64,000 nt of DNA from Deinococcus sp. QL22 (GTDB lineage: Bacteria > Deinococcota > Deinococci > Deinococcales > Deinococcaceae), in contig NZ_CP097150.1 of the NCBI RefSeq assembly GCF_023370075.1, positions 124,001 to 188,000 on the forward strand, in the 5' to 3' direction. The position numbers were made by a program, and so were the translations under genes. The notes below the pieces were generated by a model, which did not search any database, had not been told where the DNA came from, and saw only the letters and a program-made list of their open reading frames with translations. This document shows positions 34,480 to 44,696 of the stretch, one piece after another. Positions within the stretch are counted from its first letter, which is position 1; each line of letters begins with the position of its first letter.

Positions 34480-35387
34480 TGGCTTGCCAGGTTCGGTACA
34501 ACTCCCGGGCCAGGTGCGTCTTAAGTGCTCGGAGTGCCGCTCGTCTCGTTTTTCCCTCTTGCTCCTTCTTGGCCCCACATGTTTTGCTCTGTTCATCACA
34601 GCGCAGGCGCGTCAAGGCCATCAGGTGGAGCACTGGGTTGAGTTGCCGGTTGCCGCTCACATTCACACACCAGCGCGTGTTCTTCCCGCTGCCCCGTTCA
34701 ACTGGGGCAGTGCCCCAATCACTGGCGAAATGATTGGCGTTCTCAAACCGCTTGATGTCACCCATTTCGGCCGACACGGTGCTGGTCAGCACCACGCCGA
34801 TCCCCTGCAACATCAACAGGGGGGGGCGACCTGAGCGACCAGGGTGGCCATAGCGTGTTCAAGCTCTTTCAATGCTGCTTCGAGGGAGCTGAGCACGGCC
34901 TGAAGGCCGTGCTCAGCGAGGCGGTCGTCGTGTCGGGGAGCGCTTCGAGTATCATCTGGTTGGCCTTGCGCTGCTGAGCGAGCTTGTCCCGCGTGCGGGA
35001 CAAGTCCTGCCACTGGGTGCACTGCGTGCTGAGCTGGTAGGGCGGGAGTTCTGGATTGGCCAGCAGCACCCGAGCGACGTTCTCAGCATCGACCAGGTCG
35101 TTCTTTTTCTTGCCCCGCCGCGCACGGTACTGACTGGTCAACCTGGGATAAATGTGCCACACCGACTGATTCCTAGCGAAGAGCAGCGCCAGCCGGGGGG
35201 CCACATCCCGGTTGCCTGCACCTTCAATCGCCCAGCCGGGCTCTTCGAATCGCACGAACCAGAGCCACAACTGGTGGAGACCATCAAAGTCGTTCTGGAC
35301 GCTCAGGCTGTCCAGAACGACGCCACGCGAATCGAGAGCGACGGCGGTATGGGTCGTTGGATGGGGATCAAGTCCAAGAATGATCAT
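34480..35387 (-). pseudogene. Frameshifted IS110-family transposase
   Basis: Read on the minus strand from ATG 35387: MIILGLDPHPTTHTAVALDS, WAIEGAGNRDVAP and QYRARRGKKKNDLVDAENVA form the N-terminal DEDD domain in one frame. LEAALKELEHAMATLVAQV (about 34815-34880) continues in a second frame. LQGIGVVLTSTVSAEMGDI, WGTAPVERGSGKNTRWCVN and ALRALKTHLARELYRTW complete the Transposase_20 domain in a third. The last frame change falls at a run of eight G (34819-34826). It is otherwise nearly full length, so it died recently or contains sequence errors. Confidence 0.8.
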
Positions 35388-35943
35388 GGCGCCCTCCAGC
35401 AGATTTCGGCGTTTCACCCCCACTCGCGCAGATCTGTTCTGGATGGGGCCCGGAGGCAGTCTGGGATCAAGCGAAGAGCCGTGGTCTGGTGCCGTTGAGA
35501 AAGAGAACGCGCAATTCGGGTACAGGCGCTCAGCGCAGACACTTTGAGGGCGACGCTCTCTCCTCACCATTGTTGACATACAGACAGTTTAGGGAGGGTT
35601 TAAAAAATATTGTCTGACACACGAGAACTGAATACGTCTTCCCTTGCCCTCGCCCAGCTCGTTCGTACTGCCAGGGTCGCTGTAGCTCTGATACATTTGC
35701 CCCTCTTAAGAAGGACACGAGCAGTGGGACAGGTAAGTTGAACCCGCGGCAGGTCAATTGCAAGCTATTCCCGTGCAGGTTCATGAACTTAGCTCCCCAA
35801 GTACCCGTCAAGAAGGCGTTTCGACGCTCAGTCGCACAACGCTGTTGGCAGCTGACAAAGCCTCCAGATAAAAGCTGTGATTTAGTGTCCTTCAGAGCAG
35901 CCTGTACAGAAGCGTTGGTGTTGTTCTACAGCCAAGGGATCAA
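35388..35943. other. Gap upstream of the broken IS110 copy
   Basis: About 550 bases with no gene I can support. The first part probably belongs to the leader of the IS110 element. Short frames here have no ribosome-binding site or recognised product. Confidence 0.4.
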
Positions 35944-36777
35944 TCAACCAGCGTATAGATACAATTCACCAGGCTGTAGCAAGTGACAGCGCTGCCACGG
36001 CGCACGACGATCGACTTCGTCGAACAACATTCCAGAATTCACACGGTTCTCTTCAAACAGGTCGTTATGAGTTCCAATCAGAACCCGTGCCCCAATGGCA
36101 ACCGCTAGATCTACCGCCTCGCGTGGCCACAGGTTGCCAATAATGTCGTGCTGGTCGCGGAAATAGTCGCGGCCGTTGATCGGCAACAGTGCCACATCAA
36201 TCCGCTGCCCTTTAAGGGCCGTCAGTAACTCTGGGAACAAGACCGTGTCCCCAGAATGGTAGATCCTCACTCCACCACACTCAATCAAGAAACCCATCCA
36301 ACGGGCTTGGCCCTTTTCGTCCACCTCGTGTTTGTAATGTGCAGCAGGCACTGCCGTGTAAGTGAAGTCGCCCAGATTAACCGGTTGGCCGAGGTAGGGC
36401 ACCGTGATCCGCTCGGCCGCCACGCCGGCCCTTTGAGCCACTTCGCTCCCTTGCGCCGATGTGATCAACGTGGCCTGCGGCGACGCAGCCAGAAGTGGAC
36501 CCAATGTTGGCCCGTCAGCATGATCCATGTGCTCGTGCGTCGCAAACACCACATCAGCATGGCGAATGGTACTGGGGTCAATTGGGACGGGGAAGCGTCG
36601 TGATGGACCGCCTGCTGCTGTAATGGAATCGGACAGGTACGGATCAATGTAAGCAATGGTTGTTCCGCCTTTGATCACGAAGCCAGATTGACCGAGAGCC
36701 CAGAAAGCCAGCTGGCCAGGAGGTACAAGCAGTTGCTCAATTTGAACAATCAAGAGGGACGAATTGGGTTGAGTCAT
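35944..36777 (-). CDS. UlaG-like metallo-beta-lactamase-fold hydrolase
   Basis: 277 residues from ATG 36777, chosen because AGAAGG stands a normal distance upstream; the alternative ATG at 36786 directly abuts it. MBL-fold motifs are THEHMDHADG, VPAAHYKHEVD, IYHSGDTVLFPEL and IGTHNDLFEENRVNSG. The last, and the overall length, recall the UlaG (L-ascorbate-6-phosphate lactonase) branch. It probably hydrolyses a lactone or ester using one or two metal ions. No pathway partners are adjacent, so the substrate is unknown. Confidence 0.82.
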   Translation of the reverse strand: MTQPNSSLLIVQIEQLLVPPGQLAFWALGQSGFVIKGGTTIAYIDPYLSDSITAAGGPSRRFPVPIDPSTIRHADVVFATHEHMDHADGPTLGPLLAASPQATLITSAQGSEVAQRAGVAAERITVPYLGQPVNLGDFTYTAVPAAHYKHEVDEKGQARWMGFLIECGGVRIYHSGDTVLFPELLTALKGQRIDVALLPINGRDYFRDQHDIIGNLWPREAVDLAVAIGARVLIGTHNDLFEENRVNSGMLFDEVDRRAPWQRCHLLQPGELYLYAG

Positions 36778-36909
36778 GGGAGTCATCCTTCTGAGTGTGA
36801 TGCATTTAGACTGGCAAGTCCTAGAGGGGCTGGTGGGCTGGCCCGTTGGGTGGAGTTCAGAAAGAGATGGAATGTCTGGGAATATCTCAGTTTTGCGTAC
36901 TTGAAGTGA

Positions 36910-37659
36910 TCAGGGCACCATCACCGTCAAGCCAGTGGGCACTGTCGTCTGCCCAGCGCTGTTAGCCCCCCAGGCGACGACCGTACCATCTGCTGTCAGC
37001 GCGTAATTGTGATAGGCGCCTGCCTCTAGCGAAGTAAAGGGCGAGGTGCAGAACGGGGCGCTGGCCGTTTGACCACAGATACTGCCCTGAACCGTTCCAG
37101 TCTGCCGTTGCAGTGGGAAGAACGCGACGGGATGCACCAGATTGTTAGTCACACTCAAGATCGCTGGCGTGAGAGAGGTCTGCTGGAGCGGCTTGAGAAT
37201 GCCGCTCCGTTCACGGTGAAGGTCGTGGTTGGCTGAAGCTGCGCGCCACCAATAATGGACGGCAAATTCGGGGCGCTCACGCTGAAGGTAGCCTGGGCGT
37301 CCACCACCGTGGCTGTCGGGGTACTGCGCACTGCGCGGTTCAGCGATTCTGATCCGGCACACTGGCAGGCTGTTCGTCGCCTGGGTGGTGGGCGTGAGGA
37401 CTGGTTCCAGTAACCTCCGAATCTGTGCGCCTGGCAGCGCCGCTGCCCGTGCCTCGACGGCCGCTTTGCCAGCCGTCTCCTGCTCTTCGAGGCTCTGCGT
37501 GATGGACGTGACGCTGTTCGTGGCGGGAGTCGCCAGCAAGCTCAACTTGAACACGTCCTGTGCTGCGCTGGCCTGGATCGGCAGCGAGAGGGCAAACGTC
37601 ACCTCCCCAGTGCCACCGGCAGTTATCTGCACTAAGGAGGAATTAGTTATCTCTGACAA
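36910..37659 (-). pseudogene. Fragment of a secreted RCC1-repeat protein, frameshifted
   Basis: Read on the minus strand, the end is one RCC1-type repeat (SLEAGAYHNYALTADGTVVA, WGANSAGQTTVPTG). The middle is in the wrong frame; an alternative frame gives VVDAQATFSVSAPNLPSIIG and GAQLQPTTTFTVNG, an immunoglobulin-like or propeptide-like segment. The N terminus (TGEVTFALSLPIQ) lacks a start signal. It appears to be an internally scrambled, truncated piece of a larger surface protein. Confidence 0.5.
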
Positions 37660-38062
37660 CTAATTCTCTCAAATTAGGCCGAGAAAAGCACTAGTGGACG
37701 GCCACAGGCATGTCTAATGAAAAACCATCACCGTCGGATACGGATCTCTCGCTCTCCATAACACACCACCTATTCTCATCATTCACAAGTCATAGCCCCA
37801 GACATGCCTGTGGTGATGCACTAGCCCTTGCGCCCACTGAGGCTACGGGTAGAGCCTCATGCTTAAGCACTAAAACAACACCAAAACTCACCACAGAAGA
37901 TACCCTCAATCCGCCCGTCCTATCCAGTGCTTGACCAACCACTTCACTTCTTGGACGATCCTAGAAGAATGGTTGTGGCCGGTTGATCTGATCACCCTCA
38001 CCCTTCAACGTCCCAAGAGCGGCCAGCCTCTTTTACAGCCTTGCCCCTCCACGAGCAGCGCT
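37660..38062. other. Gap without recognisable genes
   Basis: About 400 bases, somewhat AT-richer than the flanks. It contains short frames only and no repeat, RNA gene or promoter I can support. Confidence 0.35.
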
Positions 38063-38473
38063 TCAGTGGCAGAGGCGCCCTTCCCGTTGCGCCAGCACCC
38101 GCAGCGCATAACCCATCGCTGACAGCAACAGCGCCGTCGTCGACCCGCCCGCCAAGCCCAAATACGCCGCCGAGTGCAGCGCGTGATACGCCGCCTGCAG
38201 CGGTTCATCCCGTTCGGTCACCAAGCGCTCGTACCAACCCTGACCTAAGGCCGGTAAGTCCAGATGCCGTTCTCCTGCCAGCGCCGCCACATCTGCCGCA
38301 TGCCGATCCAGTTCAGTACTGAACGCCAACAAGGTCTCCCGAGTCGGCTGGGTGTGGTGTAACGCTGGAGCAAATTCCGCGGCCGCCAACACCTGCAACG
38401 TCGTCGCAATACAGGTTTCAAAAGCCTGCTGATTGCGCAGCTGGACGTGGGGAGGTTGGGACAAGGCGGTCAT
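38063..38473 (-). CDS. Hypothetical protein
   Basis: 136 residues from ATG 38473 (MTALSQPPHVQLRNQQAFET); starts at 38485 and 38515 are also possible. It is mostly helical in appearance, with TELDRHAADVAALAGERHLD and LHSAAYLGLAGGSTTALLLS, the last mildly hydrophobic. No family recognised. GAGAGG lies directly against the chosen ATG, so the start is uncertain. Confidence 0.4.
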   Translation of the reverse strand: MTALSQPPHVQLRNQQAFETCIATTLQVLAAAEFAPALHHTQPTRETLLAFSTELDRHAADVAALAGERHLDLPALGQGWYERLVTERDEPLQAAYHALHSAAYLGLAGGSTTALLLSAMGYALRVLAQREGRLCH

Positions 38474-38692
38474 CCTCTCCAGCATGGCGCGGCCCGCAAA
38501 GAGGGTCAAGGTCAAGAGATCGCAGATGGTCTGAAGATGAACCTCTCCAACTGGAACAGATCCTCACTCCGTGCCTGCCCACGGTCTGTGCAGCAAGGGT
38601 CGTTCAGCAGTCCGCCCCAGAGGCCTGGCCTCTTCCCTGGCCAGTGGAGGCACACGCTCCCGCAAGATCAGCTGTACCGACCAGCGACGGTC

Positions 38693-38698
38693 TAGACT
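38693..38698 (+). promoter_or_regulatory. -10 element of a likely leaderless promoter
   Basis: TAGACT ends six bases before ATG 38704 of the acetyltransferase gene and matches the TANNNT form. There is no Shine-Dalgarno, so the mRNA may begin at the start codon. A -35 box is not clear. Confidence 0.35.
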
Positions 38699-38703
38699 CC
38701 GGT

Positions 38704-39279
38704 ATGTCCCTTACGCCCGTCCTGCACACGAAACGTCTCCTCCTGCGTGGACATCAGGAACAAGACCTTGACGACTGCGCCGCGCTATGGAGTGATCCGG
38801 ACGTCACGCGGTATACGACCGGCATGCCGCTCGCCCGGCAGGAGGTATGGAGCCGGTTGCTGCGGCACCCCGGTCACTGGGCACTCTTCGGGTTCGGCTA
38901 CTGGCTAGCCTTTGAGCGCGCTTCTGGACGGTTTGCGGGCGAGGTGGGCATCGCTCGGTTTAAACGCGACCTGCTGCTCGACCGGCCTACCCTGGATCTA
39001 GTGCCCGAGGCGGGATGGGTCTTCATGCCCTGGTGTCATGGTCAGGGATTGGCCTCCGAAGCCGTCCACGCCGTCCTGGAGTGGCGTGACACATCCTTGA
39101 GCCCTGGCCGCACCTTCTGCATCATTCAGCCGAAGAACGCGCCGTCACTACGGCTGGCACAGAAAGTGGGGTTTCAGCTCGACCAGGTGGCCAGCCACGC
39201 CGGCCAAGACTGGCAAGTGCTGATGCGGTACTCTGAGCCGGTCTCCTCATCTGCTGCCCAGCTCACTTCGCGCGACTGA
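38704..39279 (+). CDS. GNAT-family (RimJ/RimL-type) N-acetyltransferase
   Basis: 191 residues. Opening TKRLLLRGHQEQDLDDCAAL and WSDPDVTRYTTGMPL are typical of the RimJ/RimL group. EAGWVFMPWCHGQGLASEAV is the acetyl-CoA binding motif A (Q/RxxGxG/A variant), and NAPSLRLAQKVGFQLDQ is motif B. It should transfer acetyl from acetyl-CoA to an amine on a protein, antibiotic or small molecule. No neighbours suggest the substrate. Confidence 0.82.
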   Translation: MSLTPVLHTKRLLLRGHQEQDLDDCAALWSDPDVTRYTTGMPLARQEVWSRLLRHPGHWALFGFGYWLAFERASGRFAGEVGIARFKRDLLLDRPTLDLVPEAGWVFMPWCHGQGLASEAVHAVLEWRDTSLSPGRTFCIIQPKNAPSLRLAQKVGFQLDQVASHAGQDWQVLMRYSEPVSSSAAQLTSRD

Positions 39280-39374
39280 ACCTCGGTTCGCTGTTTCGGG
39301 AAGGCCAGCAGGTCGATGGCTGACCAGACCCATAACACCGTCCCTTTCACAGTCTTTGGCCTCTAGGTCAACCC

Positions 39375-40130
39375 TTAGTCGCGGTCAGTCACCTTGGCCA
39401 TCACAGTCCGAATGGCATCAATGACCAAGTGTGGCTCGGTGAACTGTGGGAAGTGTCCGCTCCGATCCGCCAGACGGTGTTCACCCAGTGGCGAAAGCGT
39501 TGCCAGCTTCGCCTGATGCACCGCACGGGCGTCGCGCATCTCCCGGGGCATGCCGCGTGGGGAGCGCGTCCCACTGAGCACGACCAGTGGGACTGGGGGA
39601 AATCTACCAGCGGTCTGCACTTGCTGGCTCAGACTCTCGACATGTTCCGTTTCCGCCCAGGGATGTGGCCGGTGGAACGCGCGGCTCAGGCGAAACCACA
39701 GCCCTGAAGAGGGTGGCGTGTTCAGCAACACGTCCTCCGGTGTCGCGGCGTCGAGCAGAACTACCCCAGCAGTCTCCCCGGGACACGTCCGGGCATACAG
39801 ATTGACCAGCAGGCCACCCAGCGAGTGTCCCACCAGGACGTAAGGGGGGGTCAGCTTCGCGTGGGCCAAAAGGCCCCGCAAGGTTTCCAGCATGACGGTT
39901 CCAGTTTGCGGGGCACCAGGGGAACTGCTGCGGCCGAGCCCCGGACGGTTGTAGGCCAAGACGGTGCATTCCCGCGTGAGCGGTTCAAACACCCGGAACC
40001 AGCTGTCCATGGGGCCGCCTGCGCCATTGACGAGCACGACAGCAGGTGTGCCCGTACCAGACTGGATGTATTCGAGGGATTGACCGTGGATGGTGGCGAA
40101 CTCGGAGCGTTGACGGAGAAGGTGACCCAT
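39375..40130 (-). CDS. Alpha/beta-hydrolase
   Basis: 251 residues from ATG 40130, preceded by AAGGAG. The nucleophile elbow is GHSLGG (S103); NGAGGPMDSWFRVFE is the oxyanion loop, YNRPGLGRSS the strand after it, LLDAATPED the acid region, and DRSGHFPQFTEP carries the catalytic histidine. Soluble cytoplasmic esterase- or haloperoxidase-like enzyme of unknown substrate. A longer start at 40181 lacks a ribosome-binding site. Confidence 0.82.
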   Translation of the reverse strand: MGHLLRQRSEFATIHGQSLEYIQSGTGTPAVVLVNGAGGPMDSWFRVFEPLTRECTVLAYNRPGLGRSSSPGAPQTGTVMLETLRGLLAHAKLTPPYVLVGHSLGGLLVNLYARTCPGETAGVVLLDAATPEDVLLNTPPSSGLWFRLSRAFHRPHPWAETEHVESLSQQVQTAGRFPPVPLVVLSGTRSPRGMPREMRDARAVHQAKLATLSPLGEHRLADRSGHFPQFTEPHLVIDAIRTVMAKVTDRD

Positions 40131-40294
40131 GCAACTCCTTACGACTGTTGCCGTGCGACCGTTGCGCTCAGCTTTGGGCACCCCAGTTCACACTTCAGGG
40201 GAGTTCCAGAACGGAGCGGGAGCCGCCGGCCCTGCTCTGGATTGTTCACGTTCAGAGTGAACTGGATCGATGTCAGCGGCTGATCGCTGAGCTG

Positions 40295-40594
40295 TCAACC
40301 CCTATTCGGGGTGTTTAGTGGCGTCCGACTGTACAGCCAAGTCATGCAGTTCATCACCAGGGTGAGTTGGGCATTGTGCAAGACCCGTGCCACCACGCGG
40401 GTTTTGGACTCTAAGGAGGCGTCCCGGGGCAGATGAAGAGCGATCTTGCGGTGCAGTATGGATTCGGCTTGGAGGAGCACCAGAAGGACTTCAGCCAGTC
40501 GCTTTGGAGGGTCTATGCGGCGGTGCGGGAGGCGGGTTTTCAGATGGGCAGTCAACGTGTCAGCATGCAGCCGGGCGGTTTCGGTGTTCGTCAC
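40295..40594 (-). pseudogene. N-terminal fragment of an IS4-type transposase
   Basis: The minus-strand frame MTNTETARLHADTLTAHLK, PPKRLAEVLLVLLQAES and LHRKIALHLPRDASLESKTR looks like the N-terminal domain of IS4-family transposases. It then ends abruptly after about 85 matching residues. The catalytic part is missing, and no element ends were identified. This is a relic. Confidence 0.5.
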
Positions 40595-40678
40595 AGACTC
40601 TGATCTTGCCCTTTGTCGTGCCGTACTGCGTCTAGGACGCCATTCGCCTCAAAGTGTCAGGTGCTGAGCCGAGCCTCA

Positions 40679-42055
40679 TTAGAGCTGGCCCGGCTGCCTT
40701 TGTTGGCCTACAAAGTCGCGGTACCACTTGGCGCTGTCTTTGAGGGTGCGCTGCTGGGTTTCGTAATCTACATGAACGATGCCAAACCGCTTGCTGTAAC
40801 CGTAGGCCCATTCGTAATTGTCCATTAGGCTCCAGCCAAAGTAGCCCGCCACAGGTACGCCGTCCTGCATGGCCCGATGAAGTTGGTGGAGGTGGCTCTG
40901 CAAAAAGCGTGTACGGGCTTCGTCATGAACCTCGCCGTTGTCCCAGTGGTCGTCAAAGGCTGCGCCGTTTTCGGTGATGAGGTACTTTGGAGCTTGATAT
41001 TCGCGGTGCAGTTCGGTCAAGAGGCGGTGGAGGCCCTCCGGATAGACTTCCCAGCCCATGGCCGTCTGTTCGGCGTCTGTTGAGGGTGGTCCGGCCCGGC
41101 TGGCCCCGCCTTCGCTGACCCACTGACGGAAATAGTAATTCACTCCTAGAAAGTCCAGGGGTTGTTTGGCAGAAGCCAGCGCCACCGGATCGATTTCAGG
41201 CATGGATTCGGCGTAGTCGGCCACCGCCAGCGCCGGAAATCTGCCCCGGAAGATAGGATCGAGATACCAACGGTTAAGCTTTTCATCCACCAGCCGGGCC
41301 GCATGCTTGTCTTCGGCCCGCTCTGAGGCGGCGTCCACGGGGTATAGGTTCAGCACCGTGCCCAGCTCTGCGGCCGTGTTTTGTGCTCTGAGTGCACGAA
41401 TCACACTGCCGTGAGCCAGTTGAATCTGGTAGGAAGCCAGCAGCGACGCCCGCAAATCCTGAAGGCCGGGGGCATGGCGTCCCACGTGATAGCCCAATTC
41501 AGCAGTGCACCACGGCTCATTGAAGGTGGCATAACTGGCGACGCGGTTGCCCAGCCGCCCATACACGGCCAGCGCGTAGTCAGTGAACCAATCGGGCATA
41601 TCTGGATGAGGCCAACCGCCCCGGTCTTGTAAGGCCTGCGGCAAATCCCAGTGATACAGCGTCACGTGCGGTTGCAGGCCCCGCTCCAGTGCGCCGTCTA
41701 CCAGCCGCTCGTAGAAGTCCAGCCCAGCCGCATTGACGTTTCCGGTTCCCTGCGGCAGAATGCGCGGCCACGCCACACTGAAGCGGTAGGCATTGAGATT
41801 CAGCCCGGCTACCAAATCCAGATCGGACGCCCAGCGGTGATAGTGATCGCAGGCCACGTCACCCGATTCGCCGCCCAGCACCTTGCCCGGAATGCGGCTG
41901 TAAGTGTCCCAGATGCTCGGCCCGCGCCCATCTTCCTGCGTAGCTCCCTCAATCTGGTAGGCGCTTGTGGCGACGCCCCATATGAAATCCGGCGGAAATG
42001 CTCCAATGATGGGTGTGGTTTGATTAACCGTTTTGGAACCGTTTTGGATGGTCAT
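40679..42055 (-). CDS. GH1 beta-glucosidase
   Basis: 458 residues, a normal GH1 length. FIWGVATSAYQIEGA is the N-terminal signature. E180 in ATFNEPWC is the acid/base and E362 in YLITENGAAF the nucleophile; DFLGVNYYF and FGWSLMDNYEWAYGY shape the sugar site. There is no signal peptide, so it acts in the cytoplasm on imported beta-glucosides. AAGGAG stands seven bases before the ATG. It has no transporter beside it; the ABC system at 47.9-51.6 kb is a possible but unproven source of substrate. Confidence 0.93.
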   Translation of the reverse strand: MTIQNGSKTVNQTTPIIGAFPPDFIWGVATSAYQIEGATQEDGRGPSIWDTYSRIPGKVLGGESGDVACDHYHRWASDLDLVAGLNLNAYRFSVAWPRILPQGTGNVNAAGLDFYERLVDGALERGLQPHVTLYHWDLPQALQDRGGWPHPDMPDWFTDYALAVYGRLGNRVASYATFNEPWCTAELGYHVGRHAPGLQDLRASLLASYQIQLAHGSVIRALRAQNTAAELGTVLNLYPVDAASERAEDKHAARLVDEKLNRWYLDPIFRGRFPALAVADYAESMPEIDPVALASAKQPLDFLGVNYYFRQWVSEGGASRAGPPSTDAEQTAMGWEVYPEGLHRLLTELHREYQAPKYLITENGAAFDDHWDNGEVHDEARTRFLQSHLHQLHRAMQDGVPVAGYFGWSLMDNYEWAYGYSKRFGIVHVDYETQQRTLKDSAKWYRDFVGQQRQPGQL

Positions 42056-42324
42056 AGAGACTCCTTGATGGCAGATCTGCTGTGCTGAGCACCTGCTGGG
42101 CCAGAATTGCTCGGTGAAGCTGCCTGACCTAAACGGGCAAGCTCAGCCTAGGGCAGCTGTGGCCCCGGCAAATTACTTCATACCTGAACCTTATACGAGT
42201 GTATGTTGAGCAGCTCGGAGAACTACAGCCAATTCAGGCCACCAAGCCATTCCAAACAGCAAGCTGGCTTAGATGAGAAGCTAGGTGTGCTGACCTGCCA
42301 TAAATCCTCAATGTTTCTTATTAG

Positions 42325-43730
42325 TACTACAGTTGCAGTTAAGAGCGTTAGCATGAGGCATGTCGAGCTCTTCCCCTCTGTCTCAACCCCATCACTGGTC
42401 GGCTGACTTGAAGGTGCTCCACCAACGGATTGCGTCCCGTTTTACCCGCAGTGAACAACGTCAGCGGGCCTTCGCATACTTGCAGGCTCTCCTCAGCCCT
42501 GTTGAGCGCAAGAACGGCTGGCAGATCGCCGAGCAGATCGGTGAGCGCACGCCCTTCGGCGTGCAACGCTTGTTGTCCACGGCGCAGTGGGATGCGGAGG
42601 TCGTTCGTGACGACCTCCGCGAGTACGTCCTCGAACACCTTCAGACCCCCGAAGCGGTGCTGATCCTCGATGAAACCGGCTTTCTCAAGAAGGGCACGCA
42701 ATCCGCTGGTGTCCAACGGCAGTACAGCGGCACTGCGGGGCGAGTTGAAAACTGTCAAATTGGGGTCTTCCTCGCCTACGCCACGCCTCATGGCACTGCC
42801 CTGATCGACCGCGAGCTCTTTTTGCCCAAAAGCTGGGTGGATGATCCTGCCCGGTGTGCAGCGGCTCAGATTCCTGAGACTGTTGGGGCCGCGACCAAGC
42901 CACAACTCGCGCTCGCCATGCTTGAGCGGGCTTTACAGGCGGCGTACACGCCGCCTGGGTCACTGGCGACGCGGTGTATTCGGCTTCCAACGTCCGTAGC
43001 TTCCTCGAACAGCGTCAGCAACCATATGTCTTGGCGGTGGCGTCAAATTGTCATGTGTGGACTTGGGACCAGTCTGGTCCCAAGCAAACCCAGGTGGCTG
43101 ACGTCGCCCAGCAGTTTGAGCCGGATCAGTGGCAGACCTGGAGTGCCGGTTCCGGGAGCAAGGGAGACCGCCTCTTTGAGTGGGCTTGGGTCAGTGTCAC
43201 CGAATTGATGGGTCCCGCCGTGTCGGCGGGACTCGGGCCGATCCTGCCAGCTGGATTCGAGCGTTGGGTGCTGGTTCGTCGCTCGCTCAAAGACCCCACA
43301 GACCTCGCGTATTACCTGGCCTTCGCACCCTCAAGCACGACCTTGCCAGAGGTCGTGCAGGCCGCTGGATCACGGTGGGCGATAGAAGTGGCCTTTGAGA
43401 TGGCCAAGGGTGAGGTGGGGTTGGATCACTATGAAGTGCGCTCGTGGGTGGGCTGGTACCGACATATCACGCTAGCCCTGTTGGCCCACGCTTTCCTGAC
43501 CGTGGTCACCGCCCACGAAAAAAAGGGGGGTCAGTCAACGACCCGGAGTTGATTCCATTGACGGTTCCTGAGGTGCGCCGTCTGTTGCGCTTGGTTCTCC
43601 CGCAGCACCAGCTCAACCTGCGGATCTGGGAGTGGTCGGGGTGGCGACGACGCCACCAGGCACGAGCCCAACGGTGTCATCGCCAACGTCAACAACGCTG
43701 GCTCTCCTCCCGCTAACTGCAACTGTAGTA
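42325..43730 (+). mobile_element. IS701-family insertion sequence
   Basis: Inverted ends TACTACAGTTGCAGTTA (42325-42341) and its exact complement (43714-43730) bound 1406 bp. The 4-bp target repeat TTAG is at 42321-42324 and 43731-43734, fitting the YTAR target of IS701. It is the first of three elements inserted in series at the same spot. Confidence 0.88.
42360..43716 (+). pseudogene. IS701 transposase in three frames
   Basis: [39 protein letters not shown] and [20 protein letters not shown] (first catalytic D) run to about 42940. A frame change then occurs at the hairpin-forming [38 protein letters not shown] to [20 protein letters not shown] (catalytic E region) runs to about 43520. A second, -1 change at A7G6 (43518-43530) gives the tail [19 protein letters not shown]. 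The second change could be programmed; the first looks like damage. Confidence 0.8.
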
Positions 43731-43733
43731 TTA

Positions 43734-44693
43734 GAGGCTGTCTGGAAAGCGTGGTTGCAGGGGGTTTTGAGAGATTATACAATTTTTTCATGCGTGCGCG
43801 AACGTATTCCACGGACACCAGCGATGCCGAGTGGGTGCTGCTCGAACCCCTCATTCCTGCGCCCAAACCCGGTGGGCGTCCCGCTCGTATCGCTCGCCGC
43901 GAGATCATGGATGCGATCTTCTACGTGAAACGAGGTGGGGTGTCCTGGCGCTTGTTGCCCGTTGATTTTCCCCACTGGAAGACGGTGTATGACTATTTTC
44001 GACAATGGAAGCAGAGCGGGCTGTGGGAGAGCATTAATGATGCCCTCCGAGCTCAGGTGCGCGAAGCAGAGGGGAGAAATGCGGTGCCCACAGCAGGAAT
44101 CGTCGACTCGAGGAGCGTGAAAACCTCGCAAAAAGGGGGGTCCGAGGGTACGACGGTGGCAAGAAAGTCAACGGACGAAAACATCATCTGATCGTCGATA
44201 CCCTGGGCCTCCTGCTCAGGGTCAAGGTTCTACCCGCAAACATCACCGACCGAGAAGGCAGCCAGCAACTCCTGCAGGAGTTGCGTCAAAACCAGCCCCA
44301 AATGAAACTCCACCTCTTTGCCGATGGTGGATACACAGGCAAATGGGAAGGCTGGGTCAAAACGACCCTCGGCTACACCGTAGAGATCGTGCAGCGCTCC
44401 GACGCCAATACCCGTGGGTATTGGCTCCCAGAGGGGCAGAAACTGACCGAGGAGCAGATCAAAACCTTTCGTGGGCACCGCGGCTTCGTGGTGATCAAGA
44501 AGCGCTGGGTGGTGGAGCGCAGCTTCGCGTGGCTGTCCTTTGACCGTCGACTCAACCGTGAATACGACCTCCTGCCCGAGACGACCGAGGCATTCATCCA
44601 GCTCTCCTTCATCCGTCGTATGATTCGCAGACTCGCTGCTCTTGCCCAACAGAACGCAGTTTCTACCTGATTCTCCGCTTTCCAGACAGTCTC
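43734..44693 (+). mobile_element. IS5-family insertion sequence, probably intact
   Basis: The ends GAGGCTGTCTGGAAAGC and, at the right, the complement of GAGACTGTCTGGAAAGC differ at one position in 17. The 3-bp target repeat TTA is at 43731-43733 and 44694-44696. At 960 bp with a TNA-type target, it fits the IS5 family. It is inserted directly in the TTAG copy to the right of IS701. Confidence 0.88.
43790..44670 (+). CDS. IS5-family transposase made by -1 frameshifting (orfA 43790-44191, orfB to 44670)
   Basis: OrfA (133 residues) holds the DUF4096-type N terminus SDAEWVLLEPLIPAPKPGGR and YVKRGGVSWRLLPVDFPHWK and the first catalytic D in GIVDSRSVKTSQ. At A5G6 (44130-44140), a -1 shift continues as VRGYDGGKKVNGRKHHLIVD, LFADGGYTGKWEGW (second D) and RWVVERSFAWLSFDRRLNRE (catalytic E). 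Everything outside the shift is intact, and A/G runs are known frameshift sites in this family, so programmed frameshifting is likely. Without it, only a truncated 133-residue protein is made. Confidence 0.75.
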
Positions 44694-44696
44694 TTA

